Below, piece after piece: positions 63,243 through 64,000 of a stretch of DNA of 64,000 bases (its first letter is position 1; each line of letters begins with the position of its first letter). This DNA is from Pseudopedobacter alpinus (lineage in GTDB: Bacteria > Bacteroidota > Bacteroidia > Sphingobacteriales > Sphingobacteriaceae). The position numbers and the translations under genes were made by a program. Under the pieces are notes generated by a model. That model was not told the DNA's origin. It saw nothing but the letters and a program-made list of their open reading frames with translations, and did not search any database. The DNA lies in contig NZ_JBHULV010000025.1 in assembly GCF_042684645.1 (NCBI RefSeq), forward strand, positions 1 to 64,000. Direction: 5' to 3'.

Positions 63243-63255
63243 ATATTTAAACACA

Positions 63256-63282
63256 GATGTCATTTAAAAAAAATGACATCTT
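63256..63282 (+). repeat. Hairpin between the PKD lipoprotein and chitinase-like genes
   Basis: A perfect 11-bp stem (63256-63266 with 63272-63282) with a loop of five A, 13 nt after the stop at 63242. No T-run follows, so it may process or stabilise the transcript rather than end it. Confidence 0.55.
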
Positions 63283-63300
63283 CATAAAAATAAATCAGAT

Positions 63301-64000
63301 ATGAAAAAGTTATTTTTTTTAGCCTTTCTAAGTATCATTATGCTACAGGCATGTGAAAAGGAGGTCGCAATTGTTCCTGATGGATACAATACTGGAATTT
63401 TAAATGTAAAACCTACCACACCTTACGTTTCAAATCAGGATTTCAAAATTGTTGCCTATTATTCTGAAGCTAGAGAAATAGATTCTATTGCCTTAGCGAA
63501 GTTTAAAATGGTAACTCATATTCATTATGCTTTTGCTTATCCAAATGCAAATGGCACTATAAAAGCAATTTTAAGACCTGCGAATTTCAGTAAGATGAGA
63601 AATTTAGCGAAAGAAAACGGACTTAAATTTGGTGTATCCATTGCTGGAGTATCTGCTGCTGAGAAAGAAATTTTTGAAAACATCATCAAGGATCCTGAGT
63701 TAAGAGCTATATTTATTCGTAACATAGTTGAATTTGCAGTCAATAACCAATTAGATGGTATTGATATAGATTGGGAATACCCTAACGCAAACTTAGGGCA
63801 GCATATCAGTTATGAGTCTTTTATGAAAGATTTATCAGTAGAATTACATGCTTGGCATAAATATTTAAGTGCAGCTGTAACAGCTGGTGTTTTTCCGGGT
63901 GGTATTAGAGATGGTATAACTTTAGGAGCAGTAGAAGCTATGGATTTTATAAATTTAATGGCTTATGATGGTGCGGGTTATAAAAGTAATCCAAACCATG
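63301..64000 (+). CDS. GH18 chitinase-type lipoprotein, 3' end beyond the window
   Basis: The first 233 codons of a lipoprotein (lipobox MLQAC, then EKE) with a glycoside hydrolase family 18 domain. The barrel opens FKIVAYYSEAREIDSIAL, and continues with VTHIHYAFAYPN and LKFGVSIAGVS. The catalytic DxxDxDxE motif is intact in LDGIDIDWEYP (about 149-159), followed by LMAYDGAGY, the substrate-site motif. GH18 enzymes cleave beta-1,4 bonds at N-acetylglucosamine in chitin, chito-oligosaccharides or N-glycans. As part of the SusCD cluster it points to a GlcNAc-containing substrate. No stop is reached before 64000. Confidence 0.93.
   Translation, partial: MKKLFFLAFLSIIMLQACEKEVAIVPDGYNTGILNVKPTTPYVSNQDFKIVAYYSEAREIDSIALAKFKMVTHIHYAFAYPNANGTIKAILRPANFSKMRNLAKENGLKFGVSIAGVSAAEKEIFENIIKDPELRAIFIRNIVEFAVNNQLDGIDIDWEYPNANLGQHISYESFMKDLSVELHAWHKYLSAAVTAGVFPGGIRDGITLGAVEAMDFINLMAYDGAGYKSNPNH

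Noticed and set aside
1..64000. CRISPR arrays, phage genes, toxin-antitoxin or restriction systems
   Set aside because: I looked for regular repeats and known protein motifs on both strands and saw none.

Overview
The window comes from a low-GC member of the Bacteroidota, most likely a sphingobacterium such as Pedobacter. The support is its gene content: SusC/SusD pairs, type IX secretion (T9SS) sorting domains, a PorP/SprF protein, DUF4249 and DUF2911 proteins and LytTR/TPR-kinase signalling. Promoters also fit the Bacteroidota pattern (TTG or TTTG, about 19-21 nt, TAnnTTTG). Genus is inference; the phylum is firm.

Layout. 1-9.1 kb: a truncated ISL3-type transposase, a tRNA-Cys followed by a 54-residue small protein gene, an rRNA/tRNA methyltransferase, an Omp85-type outer membrane protein, a patatin-Omp85 fusion, a YiaK-like dehydrogenase and two small secreted proteins. 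9.1-11.6 kb: an IS630-type transposase remnant with a 13-base assembly gap, abutting a hybrid histidine kinase gene that carries three frameshifts. 11.8-21.4 kb: topoisomerase III, an intact hybrid kinase, lysine 6-aminotransferase, a D-cysteine desulfhydrase-like enzyme, a DUF6588-type membrane protein, RluD and a class IV aminotransferase. 21.8-27.5 kb: a LytTR two-component pair, a lipoprotein gene broken by one stop codon, a BtuF-like protein, tRNA-Leu and trigger factor.

27.7-38.1 kb is one minus-strand exopolysaccharide operon. In transcription order it encodes a half-length TolC-like protein, a Wzc-like co-polymerase with eroded kinase motifs, a GT2 glycosyltransferase, a previously unlisted 43-residue membrane protein, a Wzy/O-antigen-ligase-like protein, two GT4-type glycosyltransferases, an MBOAT acyltransferase and an SGNH-like partner. 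38.5-44.1 kb is a T9SS cargo/PorP-SprF/OmpA operon, followed by a polysaccharide deacetylase lipoprotein and a DUF4249/TonB-receptor pair. 49.5-52.4 kb holds clpP, clpX and AMP nucleosidase. 52.7 kb to the right edge looks like a glycan utilisation locus: a GH10-like hydrolase and a second protein with T9SS tails, SusC, SusD, two lipoproteins and the start of a GH18 chitinase-type lipoprotein that runs off the window.

Most genes are ordinary. The parts most worth a second look are the exopolysaccharide operon (half-TolC, degenerate co-polymerase kinase, hidden small membrane protein), the tRNA-Cys/small-protein transcription unit, the two probably leaderless promoters at rluD and the next gene, and the interrupted genes near the assembly gap, which may be sequencing artefacts.
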